64,000 nucleotides of DNA from NCBI RefSeq assembly GCF_023856365.1, contig NC_064550.1, forward strand, positions 22,631,629-22,695,628, read 5' to 3'. Numbering within the stretch: position 1 is the first letter of the stretch; each line of letters starts with the position of its first letter. Under the pieces are notes generated by a model. It did no database searches. It was not told where the DNA came from and saw only the letters and a list, made by a program, of their open reading frames with translations. The stretch comes from Brienomyrus brachyistius (Eukaryota; Chordata; Actinopteri; Osteoglossiformes; Mormyridae). Positions 43,101 through 54,839 of the stretch are shown here, one piece after another. The position numbers were made by a program, and so were the translations under genes.

Positions 43101-46100
43101 GAGGTATAGAAAAAGAAATATATATATATAAATTTTCCTTAAAACAGTTTTCGGGTCTGAAAGCTTAATTTTTATTTGGTGATACAGAAAGCAGAAAGAT
43201 TTGAAAGCTTTGCTTTAAAAAAAATATTATTTGCTTCCCAAAAAAAAGCGAATTTTTAACCTTCTGAGTTCAGCTTTCAGATCGGAGCTTTAATTTGCAA
43301 ATAACGGATTCCTGGGCGGAATGTAAAACGTTTGTTGCAATTTAGGAACTCAGAATTTAAGTAGAGAACGCCTTCGACTTTTCCTTTGGTAGAAGTACGG
43401 CTGACGAAAATTATTTTAGCAAGTAATTTAAAAAATAACATAAAAGAAATAAACTGTACGATTTTCACAGGGCGCTACCCTAAAAAAGACTCTCCGTTGT
43501 CTCTTTCCGTCAAAACTGTTGGTATACATCAATCCACCTATCGCGTTATCCGTCACCAACGGCGTAGGAGACGGTTTGGTATGGCGAGGACAACTTAATT
43601 TAAATACAAAGGTCTATTTATGGGACGAATGAAGCCAAATTAAGCCACTTACAGGTATGGGGGGGGGGGGGGCAGAAGCAGGAAATCCGCTCCTGCGGAC
43701 TCATATGAGTTTGGAACTTTGTAGGATAATCACTCGAAAATTGAAAAAGCACAAATGAATATCCTACGTCAGGAAAGCATATTCAATTCCAAATCATCCG
43801 CTGTAACTGTAGTGTGATGCAGTGTTCTTCATAGCAAAATTAATTTAATTGTTAAAAAGTTCAGTTAGGAGTCATGAAGTTTGTAACATCGAGACTTGGC
43901 CAGCAGGAACAGACCTGGAATGTTCTATTTAGGGTCGTTAAAGAACCATAACACTGGCAGAGAACATTTACAATGAAGAGTCTGTCAGGTATCAGCCAAT
44001 ATGGGGCTACACCTGAGCGCATATACCAACAGCTTAAGGTAAGAAACAGCTCAAATAATCACTCCTCTGCAGAAAGACCCTCACATATGCTTCAAGGTAT
44101 CAGACTACAAATGTAAATTCATTTCAGATCATAAATGAAAAAGTAGCTTAATTAATCAGACAACCAGGAAGAGGACTTTGTTTGAATCCAAAAAGAGCTT
44201 ATTGAAAATCTTCACCATTAATGTCTTTCAGCGAAGACAAGAAAAATCAGAAAATCCACACCAGCAGACTGCAGATTAATCGCCTGAGTCAGGTAGGCGT
44301 TTTTCTTTTGCGTTTACATTCCCCAAAAACTGTCGACATGTAAAAGCAATGATGCTCAAGCAAATATGTCATTTTTTCTCAAATTTTTCTTTTGTTGTTT
44401 TTTTTTTTTGTAAAAATCTGTTTTTGTTTTTTGTTTTCTAAGTGTATGCCTCCTGTATTCCTTGGCCAGAGAAAGGTCGCCCCCTAGTGGTGTGGCACAC
44501 AGAGTGTCAGGGCAGGGGGGGGAGGGGGGCACTGGGGTTTCATCACGAGAAGGGTCTCCATCTCCTCCAAGAGGAAGTGGGGGTGGGAGGGGGGCAGAAG
44601 TGCAGGGTCGCAGGGCTCCGTGGGTCTGGCCCAACGCATCTCTGCGGGCCCCGGGGCCCTGCTCAGTCCGTGAAGCGCTGGCAGGCTTTCTTCCACCTGC
44701 ACGCCGTGCACCACATGTCCTTCTTCTCCATCCCGTACACCTTACGGCACTTCTTCGCCTCGCCGCGTGGCTTCCTGTAAGAGCCCCAGAGACACACCCA
44801 ATCAGAATTGAGGGGGGGGGGGGGTGGGGGGCGGGGTTTCGCTGCTCTCTACGACCCCAGCAGGATGCTTGTAAAGCTACAGATTTTGGCCACTATCAAA
44901 ATCCCCGAAGCCGCCTCTCCTCAGTGCGGTCCACTCAGGAGAACTCAGGCTCGCCAGGGGGCGCCCTGCCGGGAACCCGAACCTGCTTCCTGTCGAGGGC
45001 TTGGCTGCAGTGAAGGCAGGGGGGTGGCTTTTCGTCACAGTGGCGTGCTGGACCGAGTGCCGCTTCTCACCGACGCCCATGGGCCGGATCGGGCCGGCCG
45101 GGCCCTGGGAGATGAACACAGAGAACATGAGCGGCAGCCCTGCAGAAAACCCAACGCTGGAACAGGTCTGGAGTTTGCACGCTGCACTTAACCATGCAAG
45201 CAGACCCCCCCCCCCTCTGCATATGCGCACACACACATACACACAATAGAGAGGAAGATAACATATTTGTTAAAACCCGAAACCACGTCTTACAAATGAC
45301 AGTAAATAAGAAGACACTCTTGCCCTTCACGCCTTTTGTTCAGATCAGATTCCCGTGGCAGGAAACAGGAAGTGATGCAGGAGAGTGGTGGCAAGCACAA
45401 TGTTTTTTTCTGCTGAGGAGTGATGGGGGGGGGGTCACATTTACCCACGGAGACAGGGGGAGTGGCCTTCGAAGAGTATGATACGTGCAAACAAGCACTC
45501 AGGGCTAAAGTTTGATGGGCGGAGGCATTACCACTGATATTTTAGGGTGTTAAAGGATCATCAGTAAGTTTTTACCCTCCTCAGCCAGGCCCTTTAGCCA
45601 AACACATGTGTAACACATGATTCGGCAGCTGCTTGCATATTTAACAATGGCAGGTTCTGTTGCTGGGGCGACGGAAAAGCGGGGTTCTAGAGATCGGGCG
45701 GAACCGGGGGGATCACAGGTCCAGGACAAGGAGGAAGAAGGTCTGGGGCTCGGTCAGCTCACCGGTAACCCTTTAAATACCACCGAGGGGGGCTGCCAGG
45801 AAATACTGACTCCGCTCTCGCTGCGCACGAAGCGGGGGCGGGCGGGAGTGCTCGGGGGAACAGCTGCCTGAAAAACACAGCGCAAGCTTGCATGAGCATG
45901 GGCTGGCGCACCGAGGGGGGGTGGGGGGGGAGCCCCACGGGCACGGCCGCACTCCTACGCGGGCAGGTTGCTATAGCGACACATGCTGGAAATTCCGAGG
46001 TCTCTCGCGGTAACCGGAGCACCAATCAGAACGGCCGGTCCATTGGCTTCGCATGAATGTAAATGCAGCAGTAATTGGCGGTGGCCACATTGACGGGTGC

Positions 46101-49100
46101 CCAAAGCGAGCGGCACCCCCAAAGCTCGCCACGCTAATCAGTGACGTCACTGAAGGCAGCTGAAAAGGGCAGAATAAAAACACAATAACACTTTAGCATT
46201 AGCAGAGATCAGCATTATTTCACCTTGGAGCAGCTTGAACTTCTTAAGTCATGTATTACAGCACAGTGCCAAAGTCAAAAGAAATGTTCAAACCTATTTA
46301 TCAGGGTAGTAAGTGAACTTTTGCTCAGAGCAAAAACCGCAATTTAGCATCAGAACTTGTGAAAATTACGAGCAACACAATAAAAACTATTACGAATTTC
46401 TTCTGTTCTCCGAAAAGTCACCGATATCGAGTTGGACGGCTAGATGAACAGCGCTTTAGCTCCCAAACCTTCTCCTCAGGGGCACCTCAGCCGTTCCATG
46501 TATTTATTAAATTTCACCACAATTACCACAATTGACTAATTAAATTAGTTAAAAAAAAGTCAACGAGATACCGATTATACAAGGTCTTCTAGTGGTCAAG
46601 TAACAAAACCACATGAGTGTATTGGATGGGCGCTGCAAACACTGGGGGGGCTTTGGCAGAAGTTCTGAACTGGCTAAGCTAACAAACGTAAAAAATACAA
46701 CCTATGATAGGAAGATTCCATGTAAAAAGGCAGTATATGCATGGTGTTCCTCGGTGGGGTAAAATGATCAAGCTTGAGTACCAGAAACCCGGGGGGGGGG
46801 GGGGGGGTCCTTTTATTTGGTAAGTCACTTTAAATTAAAAACGCACATTAATAAGCTGAATCTCTCAGCCAAGAGGCAAACAGCTGCTTCGAATCCAGGG
46901 CTAAATATGCCAAAGGAGGAGGAAGATTTCGTAAATGAAATTTCCGTTCCTTTTTTTATAGCGCAGAAATCAGAGGATCTACTAAATCAGGTTAGAAAGC
47001 CGGCAATCAGAATCCACGAAACATGACACCCGAGATTAAACGGTTACCCTGTCTGGTGGGGAGCCCATTACCTGGTAGGCGTGGTCAGTGCGAATGTGGC
47101 AGAGCGTGGAGGGAGCCGACTGGCTGAGAGGGGTGGGGCAGGGCGTGCACCGCAGGGCGATGTGCGCTGGCTCAGAGTGGGGCAGCTCGGGCACCGGGAA
47201 GACAGGGGGGGCTGTGGCGGTGGTAGGAGAGGTGGGAGTCAGGCTGGACAGCCCCTCCGACAGCGTGTCCATGTTCACCTCGATCTCCGAGTAGTAAAAG
47301 TCCTCCTCGCCGTCGCTGTAGTCCGAGTCACCGTTCCGCCTGGGGGCGGGGCAAGAAGACACCCTGCACTGAGAATTCTGGGAAGGCTGCAGGCCAACAC
47401 TAAGCACCTGTGCCTGACTCCATCGGTTGCTGGTTAAACTGAGTCATGAAACTGATATTCTTACAATGGGACCCCCAGTGCATCCGAAAAGACTAACTGC
47501 AAGAGAGCAATCCCACCCCCCCCTCCCGAAGGGTGTTTTTGGTAGTAACAAATTCCATGACCTGTCCATTTCCTGTCACGTCACCCTTTGGCCAACAGGT
47601 GGCGTCAGTGTTCAGCTTCATTACTCAAGGTGCTCGCAGGAGGAGGGCAGAGACGGGATAGAGGCTCCGGAGAGAAACACCGCCACACCGAGATCTTCCT
47701 TCCTAAATGAAGCTGCTTGCCTACCCAGACACTCGAGAGGCAGACAGTCTCACCCCAGGTGGACGGTGCGGATGTGCCTCTGTATCCCTGAGGAGGTGCT
47801 GAGGACCTTCTCACAGTTCTTCCACAAACACTTGAACATCACCTTCATGGAATTCTGCAAAAGACAAAATGAAAGTCGCAAACCTCCTGCTTACAACCGT
47901 CAGTCCTCTCCATGTGACTGCTGTGAATCAATTCCGGTTATGACCACTAGGTGGCACAGTGGTTGAGGCAATGGACCCATAACCCAATGGTCAGGAGCAG
48001 CCGCTGTTGTTGGAGCTCCCCAACTGGACATCTCCGACAAATCCTGCTCTTTAAACAGGAGGAAACTAAGCCGTTTCAGATTAACGGATAGGTAATACAT
48101 CGTCAAAGAGCTAATTCAATAGCAAACTGGACTGCTGTGAAATAAAACATCAGTCTTCCGGTTAAACAAAAAAAAAAATCCGAAGAATGCTCCCTTTCAG
48201 GCAATTACACCAAGAGGTCACGAGATTTAAAGGCATTTAAAACTAAAGTTTATATATATATGCAAATTATTAACCCTAGATGAAGAGGCTCGGTGGAAAA
48301 ACAACCGCAGGCAAACGGAAAAGTCATAATGATAAGCTGCCCTCGTCCCTGCTGATGGGAAGGAAGGCACTGGAGCGAGGCCGCGCAGTGCGTCCGAGGG
48401 TTTAATTGGGTGTGTTTACTCAGGCCGGTCTGCTCGTTAAGGATTAACGGCACGCTCACCAGGCACTGGTGCCGATGTCGCCACGCAAGACACCAACCCT
48501 TCCCAGGGCCAAAATAAGTTTGTGTGTGTGGGGAAGGGGGGCGGACGCCACCCCTGTCGAAAACGTAGCCTGTGAAAATAGAAATCTGATACAAAGTCAG
48601 ACCGGACAAAGTCCCACAGACAGAACCTGGGGGCACTTTGCGCCCTGCGGTGAATCTCAAAACAAACAGCCTGTCATGACACAGAGCCTCCAGCTACATC
48701 CCCCCCAGCCACCCTCTAAACACCCAGCACCCCCCTCCCGTCCTGCCGACTCGTCGAGAGGACACCCACAGCAGCCGGACGACAGCCAATGGGCTCCAAA
48801 CGTACCGGCGTTCGCCACCAAAAAGTGCATCTGATTTTGGCACAGTTAAGGGAAACGGCCAGCATCCCCGATGAGAAATTCGGTGGGCGTGGCCACATTG
48901 TTTTCCAGAACCGCTCAGTCAGTAAGAAAAAAAAAACAACAGGACCGGTTTACCTGCTTCTAGTTTAACCCTGTCTGCACCAGGCTGGGCCGCTTACTGC
49001 TTAAGGCTGTGCTCTGTGCCACCGGAGGGCAGCTGCTTCAGATAAGGCTCAGACATGGAGACCCGTGTTTGTGCAGCCGCACCCAGGGCCCTGGATTCAA

Positions 49101-52100
49101 CACTCAGGCCTCAGGACCTAAAACCCAGGTTCCAAGCCCCAAGATCCAGGACCCAGGACCAAAGACCCAGGACTCACAACCCAGGACTTATGACTCAGAA
49201 AACAGAACCCAAGTCAATGACCCAAGACCTAAGCTCTAGAATCCATGACACATAACTCAAACCCAGAACTGAAGGCCCAAGATCTAAGACCAAGAACCAA
49301 AGAACCTGCACCCAACACATAAAATCTAGAACACGGGAACCAGGACTGTGCATTTTTCACATCTAACTGAAACTTGAATCTGCATTGTAATCAAGGCACA
49401 GCATTAATAAAAATGCAAGTACACACATATGTCCTGGACACAGAAAACAATTTGTATTGAATCATCCTAGTATGATTCGCTGGCTGCAACAAGGTTTTTT
49501 TAAACAAAAGATTATTTAGCTACAGGTTTTTGCCTCAGAATAAAAACAGAAGCCATTTCACAATAAAATCATTATCATAAAAGACAAGCAGGTTCATGTC
49601 TCCAATTGGTCAAATACCGTAATTATGAAGCTATTAATACGCAACGTATTATAAAATTTAATATTTTCTGTGACTCGTACTTCTGAATTCATAATGAGGG
49701 GATTAAATTGGCTTTTAAAGTCATGGAGAAATCAGCCCTAACGAGGTTTTACCATGGCTGTTTTTGATTAATTTGCTCACATCTCATCGGCGAGCTCCTT
49801 ACACGTTCATTGTCTGCGGTCACAAGACAAGGCCTCAAAACAGGTTCTGAGAAACGCCGGTATTTATACGAGGCCACAACTCGTCCCTGGGTTCCGCGGC
49901 CGCGATACTCGCACAAAGAGCGCGGCTGTTTGCACAGGGAGAGGCCTGCGGATTTGTGCGCCAGACAGAAATGATACCTCGGCTAGCCTGGACGGGGACC
50001 GTGGCTGCTCCTATTTTGACTCCACGTACGCCTCTGATTCCTGGGTTCCATCTTACTGGCCCAAGAGACCTGAGGTTGTACATGTCTTTGTATTTTTTTT
50101 GGGGGGGGGGGGGGGCAGAGTTTGGCTTCTGAACGACAGAAACCACAACTGCGAGGCGAAATGTCAAAGGAATGGGGCTCCAGGGCACTGATACCTGACG
50201 ACACTCTGAGGTGACGAGGACACGCAGTGAAGGGAGAGACGCAGCTGTCTGTTATCCAAGATGATGTACAGCTGAGAAAACAGGGTCAGTCAGTCCTTGG
50301 GGCAATTGGGGGTTAAGGCCCAAGCGTAAGATCCAAACAATGAAATCACTCTACCTACCACGGGATTTGAACCAGCAACCCTCTTATCATCGGCACATGT
50401 CCTAACCCGCGGAGACACACCCCTCCCCCACACAGTGGGATGGGGCCCCTTGCATTGGGACCTGAGCCCAGATCGAACCGGGGGGGGGATTGTTTCCCCA
50501 CTGCCCCTCCCACACCCATCACCAGCATCTCCCCAAACTCCACCCACCTCTGAACAGACATTTGTTTTCATCCGCCAGGCCCAAATTGAAACAATACCGT
50601 TTAATTAAAGTCATTAACGAAAAGCAGCCAATTCACAATTGACCTCTTGCCTTTCAGCGACAAGGAGAAGCTTGTGAAAATAGTGATTACTGCATCAACA
50701 ATGCAAACCTCTTTGCCAGGAATATGCCAAAGTTATTTATGAATAACTGAGTGCAATACAAAGCAAATATATTTACCATATGCATAATCTTTAAACGCAT
50801 TTATTTTAGATGTGTTTGACGGTTTCATCACGTGCGTAATTATGTATGTATTAATGCAACTTTTGTTACAATTTATGCTACTAAATTTTGTTGCACTTAT
50901 GTGACAAACTTGCACAACGACACGTACGAGTCCTTAATCCCAGATATTTACCAAAAACAAGAAAACGTGTCTATAAAGTCCCAGAGCCAGTGTGAAGACA
51001 AAATGGTCCGTTCTACACCTCATCTAGCACCTTAATTTCTACAGTCTGCTCGGTATCATAGCAACCGCCTTTGAATAAGAAACTTCAATGACTTCAATGT
51101 CACACCTCTAGATCACACCCAGGTTTACTGTACACATCCCAGCAGCTAGATTCCAGGTGTGGTGTGCCTCTGCCTTGAGTCACATCCCCGATTTGCCTGG
51201 GGTACCTTGCGTTTTCTGGGGATGGGGTCCTCAAACAAGAAATGTGTGATCTCAGACTCCTCCGCGTTGTCGTCCCCCTGAGAAGGCAGCAGGAAGCCCT
51301 TGCTGACGTCGTTGGACAGCGGTGGAGATGGCGTGGAGGGCACCGACTGGTCACTGGCGTCCCAACTCCAGTTCCCACTGGTGGAACTGCTGTAGCTGGC
51401 AGAGAGACACTCCTTCCAGGCCCTGCTGGCGGGTTCCGGTACTGCAGCTAGAGGAGCATCAAAGGCGACATGTGGGCGAGGGTGTCGGTGGAGGTCTGCG
51501 TGTGTAAGAAGGACCAAATTAACTTTTATCTATGCAAATTAGGATAAATTATTAAAAACTGCCGAAGTATTTCCCTGTGATGGATGGCTGGCTGGATGAA
51601 GGCTGAATCACAGTATTTAACTTACGCGCATTCTAAAACATGAGAGATGCTAAAACTAAAGATATAAAATGAAAAACTATATTAGAGACATTTGACGTTA
51701 TAAGTAAGCAGTTGGCCCAACTCCACGTCCTTTGATTAGGGGGAAGAAGTCGGTGCCTCATGGGGATTAATATGCACACAGAGTGGAGGCAGGATTCGAA
51801 CCCATGTCATGTGAGCTTCCTCCTGGTACTGTAACACTGAATCTATCCAGAGAGAAATGCAGTATTTGTCTAGGAAAATGGGTCTAGGGAGCGAAAAGCC
51901 ATCTTAGGTGAGCCGGTCAATCTACATGTCGGGGACGGAGAATATCGTTGTGGCTGGATACCATCCGGGAAAAAAAAGGGGAAAATGCTGCAAGGGATGG
52001 TGCGGCACTTAGACAAACGAGGAGAAGCCAAACGCGAGCTCAAGGCCAGCAGCAGCGCGGCTATGAAACTGAGATCACAGCATCACTTTATAAACCCTAG

Positions 52101-52263
52101 CAGCCCCGGGGTAACACCCACTGAAGAGAAGACGGCCAATCAGCCCGGAGGGGCGGGACTACCTGGAGTGCCGGGAGTGGCGCCGAGGACCATGGGGCTG
52201 CTTGACAGAGACGTGAGCACCGCGGCAGCCATCACCTCCTTGTCCGCATGACCCGCTGGCTTC
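40136..52263 (-). CDS. slc2a4rg: slc2a4rg, SLC2A4 regulator (HDBP/ZNF395 family)
   Basis: Minus-strand coding exons in order: 52263-52163, 51495-51206, 47854-47754, 47339-47072, 45867-45763, 45104-44983, 44774-44663. All have AG/GT borders and all phases join correctly to TGA. The protein matches SLC2A4[50 protein letters not shown], a C2H2 finger, [16 protein letters not shown] and a Cys-rich C-terminus. Family knowledge: SLC2A4RG (GEF/HDBP1) binds GC-rich promoter elements, including that of the GLUT4 gene, and the huntingtin promoter. The N-terminal exon(s) are not identified: the first exon listed begins in phase inside the protein. Span includes a probable 3' UTR to 40136. Convergent with zbtb46. 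Confidence 0.93.
40801..40825. repeat. (CA)n microsatellite
   Basis: About 12 perfect units. Confidence 0.95.
42233..42251. repeat. Poly-G tract (19)
   Basis: Uninterrupted run of 19 G. Confidence 0.9.
44663..44774 (-). CDS. slc2a4rg: slc2a4rg terminal exon, C-clamp-like Cys motif
   Basis: 112-nt exon after acceptor CTCTTACAG. Encodes [20 protein letters not shown] then [16 protein letters not shown] and TGA at 44665-44663. This is nearly identical to the C-terminus of SLC2A4RG and ZNF395 ([24 protein letters not shown]). The four cysteines form the C-clamp-like DNA-binding element of the HDBP family. Confidence 0.97.
44983..45104 (-). CDS. slc2a4rg: slc2a4rg exon, penultimate
   Basis: 122-nt exon, acceptor TCATCTCCCAG, donor GTTCGG. 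Encodes [20 protein letters not shown] then [20 protein letters not shown] plus two bases of Arg that join the last exon as [11 protein letters not shown]. The TKSH segment recalls the MKSH of ZNF395. Support is mainly phase and splice sites. Confidence 0.75.
45763..45867 (-). CDS. slc2a4rg: slc2a4rg exon, variable linker
   Basis: 105-nt phase-0 exon, acceptor CTGTGTTTTTCAG, donor GTGAGC. Encodes [20 protein letters not shown] then [15 protein letters not shown]. Sequence conservation is weak (compare VRSRSLSFSE in ZNF395). Support comes from strong splice sites, an open frame and exact phase with both neighbours. Confidence 0.75.
46142..46149. promoter_or_regulatory. Palindromic CRE (TGACGTCA) in slc2a4rg intron
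   Basis: Perfect 8-bp CREB/ATF consensus. A nearby ATTGG (46043) and CCAAT (46022) give a promoter-like context around 45.9-46.2 kb; an internal promoter is possible but unproven. Confidence 0.4.
46791..46807. repeat. Poly-G tract (17)
   Basis: Uninterrupted run of 17 G in an slc2a4rg intron. Confidence 0.9.
47072..47339 (-). CDS. slc2a4rg: slc2a4rg exon, acidic FYY region
   Basis: 268-nt exon encoding [38 protein letters not shown] and, at its end, [13 protein letters not shown]. It matches the EEDFYYTE and DGLSSLTPVSPT segments of SLC2A4RG. Acceptor CGCCCCCAG, donor GTAATG. Confidence 0.95.
47754..47854 (-). CDS. slc2a4rg: slc2a4rg exon, C2H2 zinc finger
   Basis: 101-nt exon encoding [20 protein letters not shown] then [13 protein letters not shown]. 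The finger is C-x4-C-x12-H-x4-H, the atypical spacing typical of this family. Acceptor CTTTTGCAG, donor GTGAGA. Confidence 0.95.
47948..48040 (+). repeat. tRNA-SINE head-like fragment
   Basis: GGTGGCACAGTGGTTGAGGC resembles the A-box head of fish SINEs, followed by degraded sequence. Just upstream (in gene orientation) of the zinc-finger exon of slc2a4rg. Confidence 0.4.
49085..49348. repeat. Degenerate 7-bp tandem repeat
   Basis: About 35 variants of a heptamer close to ACCCAGG / ACCTAAG follow one another over about 260 bp, for example ACCCAGG, TTCCAAG, CCCCAAG, ATCCAGG, ACCCAGG. The 7-bp period is kept despite substitutions. Because 7 is not a multiple of 3, the open frames across it are incidental. 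Lies in an slc2a4rg intron. Confidence 0.75.
50100..50115. repeat. Poly-G tract
   Basis: Long G run preceded by T8. Confidence 0.9.
50286..50425 (-). repeat. tRNA-derived SINE
   Basis: On the minus strand: B-box GGTTCAAATCCCGTGG, a tRNA-like head upstream and the phrase GGGCCTTAACCCCCAATTGC downstream, the same organisation as the SINE at 296-650. In an slc2a4rg intron. Confidence 0.65.
51206..51495 (-). CDS. slc2a4rg: slc2a4rg exon, Ser-rich region and basic RKRK motif
   Basis: 290-nt exon, acceptor ACACACGCAG, donor GTACCC. Encodes [40 protein letters not shown] and [13 protein letters not shown]. The order and spacing agree with human SLC2A4RG ([30 protein letters not shown]). The basic RKRK motif is a likely nuclear localisation signal. 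Confidence 0.95.
52163..52263 (-). CDS. slc2a4rg: slc2a4rg exon, conserved N-terminal block
   Basis: 101-nt exon, acceptor TCGTCCTACAG, donor GTAGTC. Encodes [20 protein letters not shown] and [13 protein letters not shown]. The EVMAAAxLTSLSxSP block is shared by SLC2A4RG and ZNF395. It starts with the last base of a split codon, so at least one coding exon lies upstream. Confidence 0.92.
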
Positions 52264-52771
52264 CTGTAGGACGACAGGAACATGGGAAGATCACATGCGA
52301 AACGGAGAAGAGGGATGGAGAGAGGTGGAGGGAAAACAAGCGTCTGAGACAGGATGGTGGCCACCATCAACACCCACCCGAGCAGGTGGGATCCCTGCCC
52401 ATAAATCCTCACCGACGCCAATGAGGGTCGAGATCAGACTCACGGCAGCCCCCAAAAAGCCCGGCTCGACCATAAACAGCGCGGCCGACATATTTATCCA
52501 GTCTTTTCTATTTGTTTGTTGCCAGTGATGGAAAATTCCAGAAACGTAATAAATAGTTCTGTCGGTCCCTAGTGCGCTCTCTCTCTCTCACTTCCTCCCT
52601 CAAGCAGCATGAAAACAGGCTGCGCTTCTCCCACCCGGACCCTTCAGCTGGGGCGGGCTGTTTGTTTATGGGGGAGGGGGGTTAAGATGGTGGCTGTAAC
52701 TGCAAATTGTGATCCTGCAGTACAAGGGTACTTGCTGGGGGTGACCAGGCCGTCAGATGGGGAGGGAGGGA

Positions 52772-52775
<4 letters not shown>

Positions 52776-52810
<35 letters not shown>
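52776..52810. repeat. (GA)n microsatellite
   Basis: About 17 GA units. Confidence 0.95.
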
Positions 52811-52811
<1 letters not shown>

Positions 52812-52999
52812 ACAGTGGCCAGCCTTGGATGCAGAGGGATGCTCTCGCCATCTTGGATTAACCACTCAGTTCCATTTGATTCAGTTCAAGTGCTGTAGTT
52901 GTGCTAAATGCGTTGCAGCGTCAAATGACCAAGACATTTACCATATATGTGAAGAAAATACTGCAATAACCAACATTGTCCTTTGAGTTGTCTTCTAAA

Positions 53000-53270
53000 C
53001 ACTTGTGCAGGACCTGGGGGATGGGAGGGGCTATACCAGAAGGCACACCTTGGATGGGACACCAGCTCATTGCAATTTAAAGATGCTGACCTTGCATTGC
53101 ACAAGTGTGTACGGAACATGGGTGGATTACCCTGACTGCGCGTCTTTGGACTGCAACACGAGGTGAACATGCAAACATCAAAACACACAGAGCAGAGGTG
53201 GGATTCGAACACACAGCCCTGGTGGCGTGAGTCAACAGCGCCACCTGCTGAGCCGGCACCCATCCGTCCC
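53000..53270 (-). repeat. tRNA-derived SINE
   Basis: On the minus strand: head GGTGCCGGCTCAGCAGGTGG, B-box TGTTCGAATCCCACC, then CAGTCCAAAGACGCGCAG and GAGCTGGTGTCCCATCCAAG, the standard order of a fish tRNA-SINE. Confidence 0.75.
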
Positions 53271-53327
53271 TGATGAAGAAAACTACAAACTTCCTCTTTT
53301 CCTGGTTCCATTTGGCATCTGGGGGAG

Positions 53328-53330
<3 letters not shown>

Positions 53331-53359
<29 letters not shown>
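53331..53359. repeat. (CA)n microsatellite
   Basis: About 14 units. Confidence 0.95.
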
Positions 53360-53364
<5 letters not shown>

Positions 53365-53546
53365 GATTAGGTATTTATATCTTTGCGGGGACTCTCCATT
53401 CATTTTTATGAGCAAAACCCTAATCCCAACAATGACAACCTTAACACCTACCCAGCCCTAACCATTACAGATCATTATAAAGTTTTCCCTTGAGGGGAAC
53501 AGAAAAATGTCCCCACAAGGTAAAAAGCATCAGGTTTTTATCACAT

Positions 53547-53548
<2 letters not shown>

Positions 53549-53588
<40 letters not shown>
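53549..53588. repeat. (CA)n microsatellite
   Basis: About 20 units. Confidence 0.95.
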
Positions 53589-53590
<2 letters not shown>

Positions 53591-54209
53591 CAGGGCCTAC
53601 AGCACCCCACCCACAGCCCACACGGCACAGAGAGGTGAACCAGGAGGTCTCCACATTAAAGGGGAAGTACTGCTGTTTAAAAAACCCGTGCCCAGCCATG
53701 TTACATAAGCGGACGCCCGCCCCTCCCCCACAGAGCCATAACAGCACCCTCGTCTTCCATATACAGAAGGGGGGGGGGAAATCGCACAGACGGGTCCCGC
53801 AGCATTGGGAAGGAACGATCCTCAGTAGGCCCCGCCCGCCCGCTGGCCCTCTCGCTTTTCTGCGCTGCCCCTTTAAGAGATACTCGCTGGAGCCGCTGCA
53901 GCCCCCGCCCCCAGACCGCTCCACTACACAACCAGACCAAACTGGTTTGGTCCACGCTGCAGAGCCAAGCCGAGCATTTGGCAGGGCTCAGCAGCGTCTG
54001 AACCCTGCCAAACCCCCTTCTTTTTTTTTTTTTTTACTGGGTCAACTTCCAAATATCACACAAAACAAGGGCCTGCCCAGCAGCCGACAGCGCGCAGCGG
54101 ATAAATAAAATATGAATAATTTTAAAATGCCAACGCCACAGTGTACTGTTCTGTGAAAGCGAGCCCCCCCCCCCCCCGGCGCCATGCTTGCGTCCCGCTC
54201 CGGGTTTGA

Positions 54210-54254
54210 CACATACACACACACACATACACACAGACACACACACACACACAG
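54210..54254. repeat. (CA)n microsatellite, imperfect
   Basis: CA repeat with AT and GA interruptions. Confidence 0.9.
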
Positions 54255-54839
54255 AGCCTCTAATATCTCATGCGTTTTTTAAAACTTTTTCCTTGTGGGG
54301 GAGGGAAAAAAAAGGAGCAACCTGAGACCGGGAAGGAGCATGTGGGGAGGACGGCGGCCGTGGGTCGGGGCGCACCGCCGAGAGAGAGGCTGACAAAAAA
54401 AGGATTAAGAATATTAAAAACCAAAAGGTGACGTGTAGACGCCCTGGAGGTCCTTGGCCGGAACGCCTGACAGGGTGTCACATCACCCTGTGTTCTGGAG
54501 TCAGCCACGCATGCGTCACCACGGCATCGTCTCCGTGCCAACTGCCCGCGGAACACGGTCGGCGGCGGAACCCAACTTAAAGGCCTCGCTGTAAATCAAA
54601 CTCCGTTAAAAACGGCTTGCAGCCCATTTGATGATGCCGGCTCGTCCCCGCGAGAGTCCGCTAGCGCCCCCAGCCTGCTATTCTTTATCTAAGTTAAGCC
54701 AAGCCCCCCCACCCACTCACTCCAGCCACCCCTCCAACACTGAGCTGCTGCATCTGCCAGCAACTCCCCTGAGGTCTCGGCACCCCCCCAGGCTAAATGA
54801 TACAATCTACGGTGTGTGCATGCACGCCTGCAGAGATTT

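Larger units (their letters stand above)
40136..44662 (-). other. slc2a4rg: Probable slc2a4rg 3' UTR
   Basis: AT-rich on both strands with no open exon. On the minus strand a canonical AATAAA lies at 40141-40136 (plus-strand TTTATT), and poly-T/poly-A tracts are frequent. A 4.5-kb trailer would be long; a shorter one using internal signals is possible. Contains a CA repeat (40801-40825) and G runs at 42233-42251 and about 43659-43672. Confidence 0.4.
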
